Notes: generated by a model from the letters alone, not told the origin. A DNA stretch of 64,000 nt from JAVBMJ01 sp031551275 (GCA_031551275.1 JAVBNX010000018.1:1-64000), one strand, 5' to 3'; counted from the first letter of the stretch, positions 6,938 through 17,250 are shown. Numbers and translations: made by a program.

Positions 6938-9900
6938 CTACTCCGCATCCTTCTCGAACTGCTTGCGGTAGGCGGACGGCGATAAATCGAAGTAGTTCTT
7001 GAAGTATTTCCCGAAGTAGTTCAACGAGCTGAAACCCAAATGATAGGTAATGTCGCTGATGTTCATTTCGGGGTGCTCCCTGAGCATGCGGGCGGCCACC
7101 TTGAGCTTGATGTTCTGGATAAATTCGTGGGGGGTCTGGCCCAGGATGCCCTTCATCTTCAAAAAGAGTTTCGTGCGGCTGATGCCCATCTCGGCGCACA
7201 AAAGGCCCACATCCACGCTGCCCGCGCCGATGTTCTGTTCGACGATGCGCACGGCCTTCTCGATGAACTCCTTATCCAGGTTGTTGGTGGTAACGGCTTC
7301 GGCGGGGCTTTGCTCCTCGCGGGAGAATTTCTCCTGCAAGAGGCGCCGGTTGTTCAGCAGGGTCACGCACCGGGCCACCAGAAGCCTGACGTTGAACGGT
7401 TTGGTTATATAGTCGTCCGCCCCGCAGTTCAGTCCCTCGAGGTGGTGTTCCAGCGAACCCAGGGCCGTGAGCAGCACCACGGGGATGTGGCAGGTGTCGA
7501 AATCGGTCTTCAGCCTTACGCAGAGTTCGTTGCCGGGCATCCCGGGCATCATGATGTCGGAGATTACCAGGTCGGGGGAGAGTTCCCGGGCGATGCGCAG
7601 CCCCTCCTCGCCGCCGGTCGCCTCCAGGATGCGGAACATGGGGTCGAAGATGCGCACCAGAAGGTCCCGGAGCTTGGCGTCGTCCTCGACCACCAAAAGG
7701 GTGCTGTCGTTGGCGAACAGGGCGGTGTGCTGTTCGGTAATCTGGTCGATGAACTTGCGGTCCTCGATGTCGGAGAAGGGGATCTCGCCCGCGCCCGGCT
7801 CCTCGTCGGGGGCGATCTCCACGGCGGGGTTGTCCTGTATGACCCGGTCGTCGGCGGGAAGCTCGGCGATGAACAAACTGCCCAACCCCGGACTGCTCTG
7901 CACCCGCAGCGTGCCCCGGTGGGACTCCACGATGTTGCGGGTCAGCGACAGGCCGATGCCCGTGCCGGTCTGGTCGAAGGCGGAGTTGACCTGGTTGTCG
8001 GCCTGGTAGAAACGCTCGAAGATCTTCTCCTGCATCGGGAGGGGGATGCCGATGCCGTTGTCACCGACCGTGATGGTAACGGTTTCGGGCGTGATCTCGA
8101 TGCGGATGGAGATCTTGCCTCCCTCGGGGGTGTATTTGAAGGCATTGGACAGCAGGTTGTTGAGCACCTTGAGCATCTGGGCCGGGTCGAACCAGACCAT
8201 CGCCTGGGGTTGGTCGCTCTCCATCCCAAAGTCGATGCGCTTGAGCTCGGCGAAGCTCGTAAAGGCGAGGTAGGTCTCCCGGACGAAGGCGACCAGGTCG
8301 CCCTTTTTGACCTTGAGGCGGAACATCCCCTGGTCGTACTTCATAAAGTCGAGCAACTCGTTGATCAGGCGGCTCATCTTGATCCCGCCCTTGTGTATCT
8401 CCGAGAGGCTCTTGTGAACGCCCGATGTAATGCCGCTCGAGAGCAGCAGCATCTCGATCTGGCCGATGATAAGGGTCAACGGGGTCTTCAGTTCGTGGGA
8501 TACGTTGGCAAAGAACCTCAGCTTGGCCTGGTTGACCTCCTCGCGCAGGAGTTTGTCCTGGCGTTCCAGCTCCAGCGAGTTGCGCAACAGAAGCCGCGAG
8601 CGGTAGAAGTGGATTACCCAGGCGGCGGCCGAAAGGGTCAGAAGTGCGTAGAGCAAATAGGCCCACCACCGGGCGTACAGGGGGGCGAGCACCTCGATCC
8701 CCAGCGTCGTGACGGCGGCCTGCCTTCCGCCCGCCCCCAAGGCGCGGACATTCAGGGTGTAATCGCCGTAGGGGAGGTTCATGTAACGGATCGCCGCGCC
8801 CTTGCGCAGGGGGATCCACTCGGTGTCGAAGCCCGACAGGCGGTATTCGTACTCGACCTGGCCCAGGTGGGCGAAGTTGTCGTCGCCGACCTCCACGGCG
8901 ATGTTGTTCTCGCTGCTGTTCAGCCTCACGCTCCGGGTCAGGGGCAGGCTGCGGGAGAGGATGGCGCTGTTGTCGCCCGTTTTGATGACGCGGTTGTTGA
9001 CCATCAGCGAACTCAGCCACATCCTGAAATCGAGGTCCCCCGCACTGAGCTGTTTGGGGTCGAGCGTGGCGATGCCGTCCATCCCGCCCATCACGATGCG
9101 CCCGTCGGCCAGTTGGAGGATGCATCCCGGGAGCATGGACTGGAGCGGGAAGCCCCCCGAGGCCTCGTAGTTGCGGCACGCGCCGGTTTGCAGGTCCAGC
9201 CACAGAAGGCCCATGCTGCTGCCCGCCAGTAGGTTGCCTTCGGGATCCTGGCAGATGCTGCCCAGGTAGTCGTTCTTTAGGCTCGAATTGTCGGAGTTGT
9301 AGCAGGTAAACTCGTCCGAGCGGGGATCGTAGAGGATGATTCCGAAGCCCGCCGTGGCGATGGCGATCCGTCCGTCGGAGGTCTCGGCCAGGGCCGTGGC
9401 GGTAATGTCGTCCGCGGAGGTAACCTCAGCCAGCTCCCGCTTGAAGTCCCTCACGTAGTTGGTCTGCGGGTCGTAACAGCACAGGCTGTTGCCCGCGATC
9501 CAGAGCTTGCCCTCCCGGTCGATGATCATCGCGTCGACCGAGAAGATGCTGTTCTCCAGCACGTAGGTCTTTTTGACCTCGTAGTTTTTCAGGTCCATGT
9601 AGTAGACCCCGGCCAGCGTGCCGATGAAAAGGATGCCGTTCTTCTCGACCAGGGCGATCACAGACTCCGAGCGCCAGTTGTTCGAGTCGATCTTGAAGTA
9701 TCGGAAGCGGCCCGTGTGCGTGTCGTAGCGGCATACCCCGCCCAGGTGGGTCCCGATCCACAGGATGCCGTCGTCGTTGAAGTATAGCGACTTGATGTTG
9801 TAGTGCAGCTCGGGACCGGCGTCCATCGGGAAGACCTTCTTTTGGCCCGAGGCAGGGTCCAGCCTGACCAGGCCGCTCCCCTCGGTGGCGAGGTAGAGCT

Positions 9901-10945
9901 CGCCCTGGCCCCCCTCCACGATCTTGCTTACCACCGGGTAGCGCCCCAACCCCAGGTCGGTAAAGCGGAAGATGTTGGCCTTTGGGTTGCAGTAGTCCAC
10001 ACCCCCGTAATAGGTACCCACCCACATCGTCCCCTGCTCGTCCCGCATGATTACCCATACAGAGGAGTGGCTCAATCCGCTTGCGCCGGCCTCTTTGAGG
10101 CCCACGTGGGAGATCCCGCCTTCGGGGGAGAGGATGTCCACGCCGTTCATCGTCCCGATCCAGATGTTGCCTTCGGTGTCCTCGCACACGGCGCGGATGT
10201 AGTTGCCCGAGAGTTCGCCGTGGCGGTAGTTGCGCACCTCTCCCCCGGGGCCGATCCGGTAGAGGCCCTGGCTGAAGGTCCCCACCCACACGCAGCCCCG
10301 GCTGTCGCTCGCAATGGCGATTACCTCGCTGCACGGGGGCAGCACCGGGCGGCTGCGGGACGCTGAGTCGAAGGCCCACAGGCCGTGCGCCTTGGTGCCC
10401 ACGTAGAGCGGACCCCCGGCGGGCTTGTGCAGGGAGGTTATGGTCGCGGCTGGGTTCTCCAGAAGGGCGTAGCGTTCGACCTTCTGCTCCTTATAAGTAA
10501 ATAAGGTATCCATCAGCCCCATCCACAGCGCGTCGTCGGCGTAAGTAAAGGCGATCGAGGGGGCGGAGATGGTGTTGTGCTGGCGGAAGATGGGACGCTT
10601 CCGGTCGGTGGCCAGGTCGTACTCGATGATCACGAAGTCGGTGTTGATAAAGACGTGGCCCCGCTTATCGCCGCAGATGGTGGGGACCAGGCTCGAATTG
10701 ATCCAGTTGTTCACACCCAGGGGCGAGACCGGCTCCACGCTGTTGCCGTTGTAGATCTTTACCCCGTCGCGCGCGCCGATCCACAACCGGCCGAACTCGT
10801 CCTGGAAAAGGCCGTTGATGTTGGTCTGCGCCAGGCCCGACTCGGCCCCCAAATGGCGGAACGATCCTGTCTCCAGCGCGGTGGCGGCTGGCGGCAGGAG
10901 CAGAAAACACAAAAGGGTCAGAAGCGAACAGCGGCTCATGGTCAC
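6938..10945 (-). CDS. Hybrid two-component system sensor/regulator (HTCS) of the adjacent PUL
   Basis: 1335 residues combining sensor kinase, receiver and DNA-binding domain in one chain. Order: signal peptide (1-23); two seven-bladed periplasmic propeller sets (about 25-650) with repeated LWIGT/GLYRI-type motifs; Y_Y_Y domain (about 665-745, EYRLSGFDTEW, YTLNVRA); one membrane span (about 752-775); HisKA with phospho-His in SHELKTPLT (about 816); HATPase with DNGIGIP and GTGIGLSL (about 930-1005); receiver with acceptor Asp in LVISDIMMPG (about 1128); AraC-type helix-turn-helix at 1235-1333. Known HTCS proteins bind a glycan fragment in the periplasm and activate their PUL. It is divergent from the GH88-SusCD operon, separated by 141 bases, so it very likely controls that operon. 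Confidence 0.95.
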   Translation of the reverse strand: MTMSRCSLLTLLCFLLLPPAATALETGSFRHLGAESGLAQTNINGLFQDEFGRLWIGARDGVKIYNGNSVEPVSPLGVNNWINSSLVPTICGDKRGHVFINTDFVIIEYDLATDRKRPIFRQHNTISAPSIAFTYADDALWMGLMDTLFTYKEQKVERYALLENPAATITSLHKPAGGPLYVGTKAHGLWAFDSASRSRPVLPPCSEVIAIASDSRGCVWVGTFSQGLYRIGPGGEVRNYRHGELSGNYIRAVCEDTEGNIWIGTMNGVDILSPEGGISHVGLKEAGASGLSHSSVWVIMRDEQGTMWVGTYYGGVDYCNPKANIFRFTDLGLGRYPVVSKIVEGGQGELYLATEGSGLVRLDPASGQKKVFPMDAGPELHYNIKSLYFNDDGILWIGTHLGGVCRYDTHTGRFRYFKIDSNNWRSESVIALVEKNGILFIGTLAGVYYMDLKNYEVKKTYVLENSIFSVDAMIIDREGKLWIAGNSLCCYDPQTNYVRDFKRELAEVTSADDITATALAETSDGRIAIATAGFGIILYDPRSDEFTCYNSDNSSLKNDYLGSICQDPEGNLLAGSSMGLLWLDLQTGACRNYEASGGFPLQSMLPGCILQLADGRIVMGGMDGIATLDPKQLSAGDLDFRMWLSSLMVNNRVIKTGDNSAILSRSLPLTRSVRLNSSENNIAVEVGDDNFAHLGQVEYEYRLSGFDTEWIPLRKGAAIRYMNLPYGDYTLNVRALGAGGRQAAVTTLGIEVLAPLYARWWAYLLYALLTLSAAAWVIHFYRSRLLLRNSLELERQDKLLREEVNQAKLRFFANVSHELKTPLTLIIGQIEMLLLSSGITSGVHKSLSEIHKGGIKMSRLINELLDFMKYDQGMFRLKVKKGDLVAFVRETYLAFTSFAELKRIDFGMESDQPQAMVWFDPAQMLKVLNNLLSNAFKYTPEGGKISIRIEITPETVTITVGDNGIGIPLPMQEKIFERFYQADNQVNSAFDQTGTGIGLSLTRNIVESHRGTLRVQSSPGLGSLFIAELPADDRVIQDNPAVEIAPDEEPGAGEIPFSDIEDRKFIDQITEQHTALFANDSTLLVVEDDAKLRDLLVRIFDPMFRILEATGGEEGLRIARELSPDLVISDIMMPGMPGNELCVRLKTDFDTCHIPVVLLTALGSLEHHLEGLNCGADDYITKPFNVRLLVARCVTLLNNRRLLQEKFSREEQSPAEAVTTNNLDKEFIEKAVRIVEQNIGAGSVDVGLLCAEMGISRTKLFLKMKGILGQTPHEFIQNIKLKVAARMLREHPEMNISDITYHLGFSSLNYFGKYFKNYFDLSPSAYRKQFEKDAE

Positions 10946-11086
10946 AAATCCACAACCAAATTACATATTTCGTCCGGGTTTGCAAAACCAAACGGGATAT
11001 TTTCTTTCCCGGATACAAAAGTGTGGAATGTTCGGTACGAATTTATCCAGTCCGGCCCGGGGCAATGGGCTAATTTTGATTTCAGA
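10946..11086. promoter_or_regulatory. Divergent HTCS/PUL control region
   Basis: This 141-base gap between the HTCS and GH88 starts is the place to expect the AraC-domain operator. It contains spaced inverted arms tccggg (10973-10978) and cccgga (11008-11013) and AT-rich tracts. The operator assignment is inference from position; no known HTCS box is recognised. Confidence 0.4.
11071..11078 (+). promoter_or_regulatory. -7 box of the PUL operon
   Basis: TAatTTTG fits the Bacteroidota -7 consensus and is the only good match before the GH88 ATG. It ends 8 bases before that ATG, which would leave almost no leader. Confidence 0.5.
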
Positions 11087-12337
11087 ATGGCCAGGGTGTC
11101 AAATAGCGTTTTCTTGTGCGGGATTTTCGTGATCGCCGCAGTCTTTTTTTGCGGCTGCAAAAACACGGAACCCCCCATGGATAAACTCGTCCAGAAGGCG
11201 CTGGACCGCTCGGTGGTCCAGTGCGAGGGGATGTACAAAAGCCTGGCCGCCACCCCCGGCCAATACCCCTACTCGGTCGACGGGAAGGGGCAATTGCGCA
11301 CCAGCGACCCGTGGTTCTGGTCGGGAGCCTTCTTCCCCGGCACGCTCTGGTACCTTTACGAATACACCGGCCAGCAGCGCATGGGCGAGATGGCCGAAAC
11401 GATGTCCCGGGGCCTCGAAAGCCAGAAGCTCAACCGCAACAGCCACGAAATAGGCTACTCGATCGGGTGCACGTTCTCCAATTCATTGCGCATCCTCGGG
11501 GATGAACACTCCAGGCAGACGGTGCTGACCGCCGCCTCCTCGCTGGCCTCGCAGTTCAACCCCACGGTGGGGTGCATCCGATCGTGGAACCACCCCTTCG
11601 CCTGCCGGTGGGAGTATCCGGTAATCATCGACAACGTCGTGTCGCTCAAATTGCTTCTGGACGCTTGGAAGCTGGACGGCAACCGGGAGTATTACCAAAT
11701 GGCCCTCTCCCACGCCGACAGGACGATCCAGAACCACTTCCGTCCCGATTACAGCTCCTGCCACGTGGTAAGCTACGATACCCTGAGCGGCAAGCCCCTG
11801 CTCAGGGAGACCTACCAGGGCCAGAGCGACAACTCGGCCTGGGCCAGGGGCCAGGCGTGGGGATTGTACGGCTTTACCATGCTTTACGCCGAAACCGGCC
11901 TGGACCGCTACCTGGAGCAGGCGTGCGGGATTGCCGATTTTCTGATCTCCCACCCCCGCCTGCCGCAGGACGGGATACCTTATTGGGACTTCGACGACCC
12001 GCAGATCCCCAACGCCCCCCGCGACGCCTCGGCAGGGGCGATCATGGCCTCGGCGATGGTACAACTGAGTACGCTGGCGCAGGGGCAGAGGGCGGAACGC
12101 TACAAGGCGATGGCCGAGCGGCAGATCCGCACGCTCTGTTCGGACGAGTACATGGCTCCCGCGGGGGAGAATTGCAACTACATCCTGCGCCACGGCGTAG
12201 GCTTCAAGCCTGCGGGCAGCGAGGTCGACGTGCCGCTCTGTTACGCCGATTACTACTTTGTCGAGGCGCTGGTACGCTACCGCACCCTCCACGGGAAGGA
12301 CGATTCGAGAAACAGCCAACTTGCAATCAAAAAATAA
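11087..12337 (+). CDS. GH88-family unsaturated uronyl hydrolase, lipoprotein
   Basis: 416 residues. The start at ATG 11087 gives a signal ending in a lipobox (FFCGC). GH88 enzymes hydrate the 4,5-double bond of unsaturated uronic acid ends made by polysaccharide lyases, releasing the terminal sugar. The hallmark SDNSAWARGQAWGLYG (about 247) carries the proposed catalytic Asp. The earlier motif, usually HDxGF, reads HEIGYS (about 119), with Glu for Asp. First gene of the PUL operon, 17 bases before susC. A longer frame extending upstream to 10577 runs antisense through the HTCS gene and is not real. Confidence 0.9.
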   Translation: MARVSNSVFLCGIFVIAAVFFCGCKNTEPPMDKLVQKALDRSVVQCEGMYKSLAATPGQYPYSVDGKGQLRTSDPWFWSGAFFPGTLWYLYEYTGQQRMGEMAETMSRGLESQKLNRNSHEIGYSIGCTFSNSLRILGDEHSRQTVLTAASSLASQFNPTVGCIRSWNHPFACRWEYPVIIDNVVSLKLLLDAWKLDGNREYYQMALSHADRTIQNHFRPDYSSCHVVSYDTLSGKPLLRETYQGQSDNSAWARGQAWGLYGFTMLYAETGLDRYLEQACGIADFLISHPRLPQDGIPYWDFDDPQIPNAPRDASAGAIMASAMVQLSTLAQGQRAERYKAMAERQIRTLCSDEYMAPAGENCNYILRHGVGFKPAGSEVDVPLCYADYYFVEALVRYRTLHGKDDSRNSQLAIKK

Positions 12338-12354
12338 TCCAAACTCAACCCTTT

Positions 12355-15300
12355 ATGAAAGACAACGACCTGACTAAAAAAAGGCCATCGAGGTGGATGC
12401 CTCTGGTGATGCTCCTGGGAGCGTTGATGCTCTCCCTGGGTGCAGCCGCCCAGCAGGTAGCTTCCGGCGTGGTGGTCGGAGGAGATCAGAAACCTTTGAT
12501 CGGTGCCACAGTGATCGAGAAAGGGACCACCAACGGGATGACCACCGGCCTGGACGGTAAATTCTCCCTGAAAGTGGCCCCCGGTGCGACCATCCTGGTA
12601 TCCTACATCGGGTATGAAACTCGGGAAATACCGGCGGCCAACGCCGTGAGTGCGACCATCGTCCTGTCGGAAGAATCCACGATGATGGAGAACCTGGTCG
12701 TCGTGGGATACGGCGCCCAGAAAAAAGAGAACCTGACCGGAGCGGTCGCATCGATCAATATCGCCGATATGGTCGACGGGCGTCCGGTAACCAGTGTCTC
12801 CTCCGCGTTGTCGGGGCTCAGCCCCGGCCTTTACGTCCAGCAGGCTACCGGACGGCCCAACGCCGACGGCTCCAACCTGCTGTTGCGCGGCCAGGGAACG
12901 CTCAGCGAGGATGTGAACAGCGCGAGCATGAGCAAGGCCGCCCCGATGATCGTCATCGACGGGATGGTCTCCACGATGAGCGATATGAACGCCCTCAACC
13001 CGATGGATATCGAGCAGATCTCGCTGCTGAAGGATGCGGCTTCCTCGTCGATCTACGGTTCGCGCGCGGCCAACGGCGTGATCCTGGTCAAGACCCGCCA
13101 GGGTGCCGAAAGCCGGTTTACCATCAACTACGCGGGCTATTGGGCCATGGCGCAGCCCTCCAACACGATCGAGACCGTGTCGAACTACGCCGACTACATG
13201 ACCTATTACAACGAGGCGCAACAAAACTCCTCCCCGGGAGCCTCGCCCCAATACAAGGATGCGACCATCCGCGCCTGGCTGGCCAACGACGATCCTTTGC
13301 GCTACCCCAATACCGACTGGCGGGACGAGATCTTCCAGAACGGGGTAATCAACAACCACTCGCTTTCGTTCAGCGGGGGAAGCAAGGAGATCAGGGCCTT
13401 CGGGTCGTTCGGTTACCTGCACAATCCGGGCATCATCGAGAACTCGACCTATGAGCAATACAACGGACGGATCAACGTGAGCGCCGACGTGAGGAAGTGG
13501 CTTACCCTGGGTGTCAACGCGCGCGGTTCGGTGGGCGACGCCGAGATGGGTTCCAAGGCGATGTCCAACCTGTTCGGCGGCATCGGCTCGCCGGGTATCG
13601 TCTACCGCCATCCCGACGGGCGCTACGGCGGCGCGGAAGCGACCGACGAGAGCCAGCAGATCCAGAGCCCGTTGTACGCCTTCAACAGCCGCCAGGGCAA
13701 CATCGTGAGCCGGGCGGTCCAATCGCGCTTCTTCGGAACGATCAGGCCCATGAAAGGCCTGACCGTCGAGGGTGCGTTCAACTACTCCTATACCGATATC
13801 ACGGAGCGCGAAACGCCGCTACTGGCCGAGATATGGAGCTTCCAGCGCAACGTGGTCATCAAAGAGAAGGCCGAGCACGACTATGCGCGCAACCGCCTCA
13901 ACGAGAGCGTACACGTACAGGGCGAGGTAATCGCACGCTACTCGACCACCTTTGCCGCCAAGCGCCTCAGCTTCGACGCCATGGCCGGTGCAAGCCAGGA
14001 GAAGACCAACGCGGGCTGGTTCGAAGCCCAGCGTTACGACCTGATAGACCCCAACCTGACCTCGATCAACGCGGCCACCGGCGAACAGATCGCCTCGGGG
14101 GTTGATCTGGGGGAAGGCTACGCCATGCGCTCCTATTTCGGGCGGGTCAACCTGGCCTGGGAGAACAAATACCTTCTGGAGGCCAACCTGCGGGTGGACC
14201 AGTCGTCGAAATTCGCACCCGACTACCGCACCGGTTGGTTCCCCTCGGTATCGGCAGGGTGGAGGATCGACCAGGAGAAATTCTTCGAGCCCCTCAAAAA
14301 GGTGGTCTCCAGCCTCAAGCTGAGGGCCTCCTACGGTTCGCTGGGTAATGAGAACATCGGCAACTACCAGTACCAGTCCAACTACACCAAAGATCCCTAC
14401 GTGCTCAACTATGCGTTGGCCAACGGGATGACCTATACGCTCTCCAACGCCGCTATCCAATGGGAATCGACCTACCTGGCCAACCTAGGGATCGACGTGG
14501 GCTTGTTCAACAACCGCCTGGAGGGGACCTTCGAGGTCTTCGACAAGATGTCCAAGAACGTTCTGGCCGTCTATCCCGCTCCCCTGCTGGTGGGTACGGC
14601 AAAGATCCCGGCCAGCAACGGGGCGCACATCAACAACCGGGGGCTCGAGTTGAGCCTCAAATGGAGGGACAGGATCGGCAAGGACTTCAACTATTACGTG
14701 AGCGGCAACTTCAGCTACATCCGCAACGAAGTGACCAAATACAAAGGGGACGAAAGGACCGTTTCCGGGGCCAACCTGGTCCAGGAGGGCCACCCGATCA
14801 ACGTGCAGTATGTCTACCGCGTCAGCAAGATCGTCAAAGACAGCGAGGATGTGGCCTATGTGCAGCAGATGATCGACAACGCCCCGTACGGCGGGGACGG
14901 TAAGAAACTCGACCCGTTCGCCGCGGTGGGAGGACGCCCCGGTTTGGGAGATTTCCTTTATACCGACATCAACGGCGACGGGGTTATCAACGACGACGAC
15001 AAGGTGCTGGTCGGATTCGGGCAGGTTCCCCCCATTACCTACGGTGCGCAGCTCGGGTGTTCCTGGAAAGGGATCGACTTCTCGGTCATGCTTCAGGGCA
15101 TCAAGGGGTATAAATGGCTCTGGCAGGACAACTTCAACATGGGCTACCTGAACTACGGCGGACCCATCAACAAGGAGTGGGCGGAAAACGCCTGGAGGCC
15201 ATCCAACCCCGAGGCCACCATGCCCAGGCTCAACATCCGCGGAACTGAGCAGAACAACGTGGAGAGCGACTACTGGGTGGCCGACAAATCGTACATGAGG

Positions 15301-15495
15301 ATCAAGAACATCCAGCTCGGCTACCAGTTCCCCAAAAAATGGACCGAAAAGATCCAGGTGTCCAGCGCAAGGATCTACGTGAGCCTGGAAAATTTCTTTA
15401 CCTTTACTAACTACAAGGGTATCGACCCCGAGGTAAGCGGAACCAACTATCCCACCCTCAAGCAGACCGTCTTCGGTGTGAACATCAATTTTTAA
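12355..15495 (+). CDS. SusC/RagA-family TonB-dependent outer-membrane receptor
   Basis: 1046 residues. Signal peptide, then a carboxypeptidase-regulatory-like domain (about 38-105, SGVVVGGDQKPLIGATV), the SusC signature VVVGYGAQKKENLTGAV, a plug domain ending in DAASSSIYGSRAANGVILVKT, and a large 22-strand barrel ending in an aromatic VFGVNINF. It imports oligosaccharides across the outer membrane using TonB energy, paired with the SusD lipoprotein encoded 12 bases downstream. Longer in-frame sequence upstream lies inside the GH88 gene and is rejected. Confidence 0.95.
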   Translation: MKDNDLTKKRPSRWMPLVMLLGALMLSLGAAAQQVASGVVVGGDQKPLIGATVIEKGTTNGMTTGLDGKFSLKVAPGATILVSYIGYETREIPAANAVSATIVLSEESTMMENLVVVGYGAQKKENLTGAVASINIADMVDGRPVTSVSSALSGLSPGLYVQQATGRPNADGSNLLLRGQGTLSEDVNSASMSKAAPMIVIDGMVSTMSDMNALNPMDIEQISLLKDAASSSIYGSRAANGVILVKTRQGAESRFTINYAGYWAMAQPSNTIETVSNYADYMTYYNEAQQNSSPGASPQYKDATIRAWLANDDPLRYPNTDWRDEIFQNGVINNHSLSFSGGSKEIRAFGSFGYLHNPGIIENSTYEQYNGRINVSADVRKWLTLGVNARGSVGDAEMGSKAMSNLFGGIGSPGIVYRHPDGRYGGAEATDESQQIQSPLYAFNSRQGNIVSRAVQSRFFGTIRPMKGLTVEGAFNYSYTDITERETPLLAEIWSFQRNVVIKEKAEHDYARNRLNESVHVQGEVIARYSTTFAAKRLSFDAMAGASQEKTNAGWFEAQRYDLIDPNLTSINAATGEQIASGVDLGEGYAMRSYFGRVNLAWENKYLLEANLRVDQSSKFAPDYRTGWFPSVSAGWRIDQEKFFEPLKKVVSSLKLRASYGSLGNENIGNYQYQSNYTKDPYVLNYALANGMTYTLSNAAIQWESTYLANLGIDVGLFNNRLEGTFEVFDKMSKNVLAVYPAPLLVGTAKIPASNGAHINNRGLELSLKWRDRIGKDFNYYVSGNFSYIRNEVTKYKGDERTVSGANLVQEGHPINVQYVYRVSKIVKDSEDVAYVQQMIDNAPYGGDGKKLDPFAAVGGRPGLGDFLYTDINGDGVINDDDKVLVGFGQVPPITYGAQLGCSWKGIDFSVMLQGIKGYKWLWQDNFNMGYLNYGGPINKEWAENAWRPSNPEATMPRLNIRGTEQNNVESDYWVADKSYMRIKNIQLGYQFPKKWTEKIQVSSARIYVSLENFFTFTNYKGIDPEVSGTNYPTLKQTVFGVNINF

Positions 15496-15507
15496 CGAGT
15501 CGCGACG

Positions 15508-17250
15508 ATGAAAACATACAAAAAATACATAGGCATTTTGGCCGCGCTCGCGGCGATGCAGGGGTGCTACGACCTGGATATGTATCCCACCACCCAGATC
15601 TCGTCCGGAACCTTCTGGTTGGATGAGGAGGACGCCAAGGAGGGGATCATGTCGGTCTACGCGAACATGAACGAGGAGGGTTCTTATGGCTATTGCGTGC
15701 TGCAGGATACCTATACCGACGTGGCTCAGGGCCCCGGAAGCGCCCGCGAGATCGGTACGCTGACCGGAGCGGACGCCCACCTGGTCAACAACTGGCAGCA
15801 CACCTGGGAGGGCGTGCAAAGGGCCAACCACGTGATCGCCATGGTCTCCCCGATGGGGGAGGAGAAGATCAACCCCCTCTCCAAAGCCCGTATCCTGGGC
15901 GAGGCCTACTTCATGCGGGCGTTGTACTACTTCCACCTAACCGACCTGTTCGGGGACCTGCCCATCTACGACGAAAGCTGGGAGGTAACGGAGAATTTTA
16001 CCCGGATGTACCTGCCCCGCAGCCCCCAATCCGATGTGTGGGACTTTATCATCTCCTCCCTGGACAAGGCCGTGGAGAGCCTGCCGGTGGCGTGGCCCGC
16101 GAGCGATTACGGCCGGGCGACCAAAGGGGCCGCCTACGCCCTGAGGGGGAAGGCCAAACTCTGGAAAAAAGACTACAAGGGAGCCATTGCGGACTTCGAG
16201 GAGATCGTTTACAACAAGACCTACGAATTCGGCTACACCCTCTACCCCAATCTGATGACGCTGTTCCTGACCGCGGGACCCGTTCCCGGCGACAAGGAGA
16301 CGATCTTCGCCATCCAGGCCAGCGGGATGTTGAACAACAACCTCGGGACGAGGGTAAACGTGCTGTTCGGCAACCGGGGAACCTACCTCAACGCCCAGGC
16401 GACCTGTACGCCCTCGGTCGATCTGGCCGATATGTACGAGTACAAGGACGGCAAGCCTTTCAGTTGGACGGAGATCTATCCCGACTGGGACGACTACGAC
16501 CCCGTTACCAAGACCTATCCCCGCAAGGAGGAGGTATTCCGCGGGGCGATCTCGGGGGTTACCCTTACCAAGATGCCCGACACCACCGCGCTGGGTAAGC
16601 TCTACCGCAGCCGCGACCCGAGGCTCTGCCAGACCATCATCGTGCCCTGGTCGACCTACCTGGGCTGGTCGGGCTCGGCGGCTAAGAACTTGCTGTTGGC
16701 CGTGGCCGACGGGGGCTCGGTGGCCAACGGGTTCATCCCCCAGGACCGGGGCTACTGGACCCACTACTACCGCAAGTTCGTCTACACGGGCGATTTGAAC
16801 GGTACGGTTCCCAACAACCGCTACAACTGTCCCATCAACGTGCCCCTGATCCGGCTTGCGGACGTGCTGCTGATGCTCTCCGAGGCCTACAACGAGGACA
16901 ACCAGCTCGACAAGGCCATCATTGAACTCAACAAGGTCAGGGCCAGGTTCTCGACCGGTATGCCGGGGCTGAACAGCGGCCCGGCGTGGCTGGCGGTCGG
17001 TAACAAACAGCAGATGCAGCAGAGGATCATCAAGGAGCGCGCCCTCGAACTCCACGGCGAAGGCCACCGCTTCGGCGATCTGAGGCGTTGGGGTGTGGCT
17101 GAGGATCTGCTCGACCAGAGCAAGGTCAGGGCCGTGGACGGGATGCACCAGTTTACCCGCTCGTTCAAGGAGCGCAACTATCTGTGGCCCCTGCCGACCG
17201 AGGAGTTGATCAACTGTCCCAATCTTTTACCCAATAACAACGGCTGGTAA
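15508..17250 (+). CDS. SusD/RagB-family glycan-binding lipoprotein
   Basis: 580 residues. Lipoprotein signal (AAMQGC, Cys about 20), then SusD-like TPR helices (RILGEAYFMRALYYFHLTDLFGDLP is typical) and a C-terminal RagB/SusD region (NKVRARF, KERALELHGEGHRFGDLRRWG, LWPLPTEELINCPNL). SusD proteins sit on the outer surface as a lid over SusC and bind the incoming glycan. It forms the pair with the gene 12 bases upstream; the next gene starts 7 bases downstream. Confidence 0.95.
   Translation: MKTYKKYIGILAALAAMQGCYDLDMYPTTQISSGTFWLDEEDAKEGIMSVYANMNEEGSYGYCVLQDTYTDVAQGPGSAREIGTLTGADAHLVNNWQHTWEGVQRANHVIAMVSPMGEEKINPLSKARILGEAYFMRALYYFHLTDLFGDLPIYDESWEVTENFTRMYLPRSPQSDVWDFIISSLDKAVESLPVAWPASDYGRATKGAAYALRGKAKLWKKDYKGAIADFEEIVYNKTYEFGYTLYPNLMTLFLTAGPVPGDKETIFAIQASGMLNNNLGTRVNVLFGNRGTYLNAQATCTPSVDLADMYEYKDGKPFSWTEIYPDWDDYDPVTKTYPRKEEVFRGAISGVTLTKMPDTTALGKLYRSRDPRLCQTIIVPWSTYLGWSGSAAKNLLLAVADGGSVANGFIPQDRGYWTHYYRKFVYTGDLNGTVPNNRYNCPINVPLIRLADVLLMLSEAYNEDNQLDKAIIELNKVRARFSTGMPGLNSGPAWLAVGNKQQMQQRIIKERALELHGEGHRFGDLRRWGVAEDLLDQSKVRAVDGMHQFTRSFKERNYLWPLPTEELINCPNLLPNNNGW

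Noticed and set aside
7040..9232. A plus-strand open frame of 730 codons inside the HTCS gene
   Set aside because: Antisense shadow; the minus-strand HTCS has full domain support.
10577..11086. N-terminal extension of the GH88 frame
   Set aside because: It runs antisense through the HTCS gene and would bury the lipoprotein signal in mid-protein.
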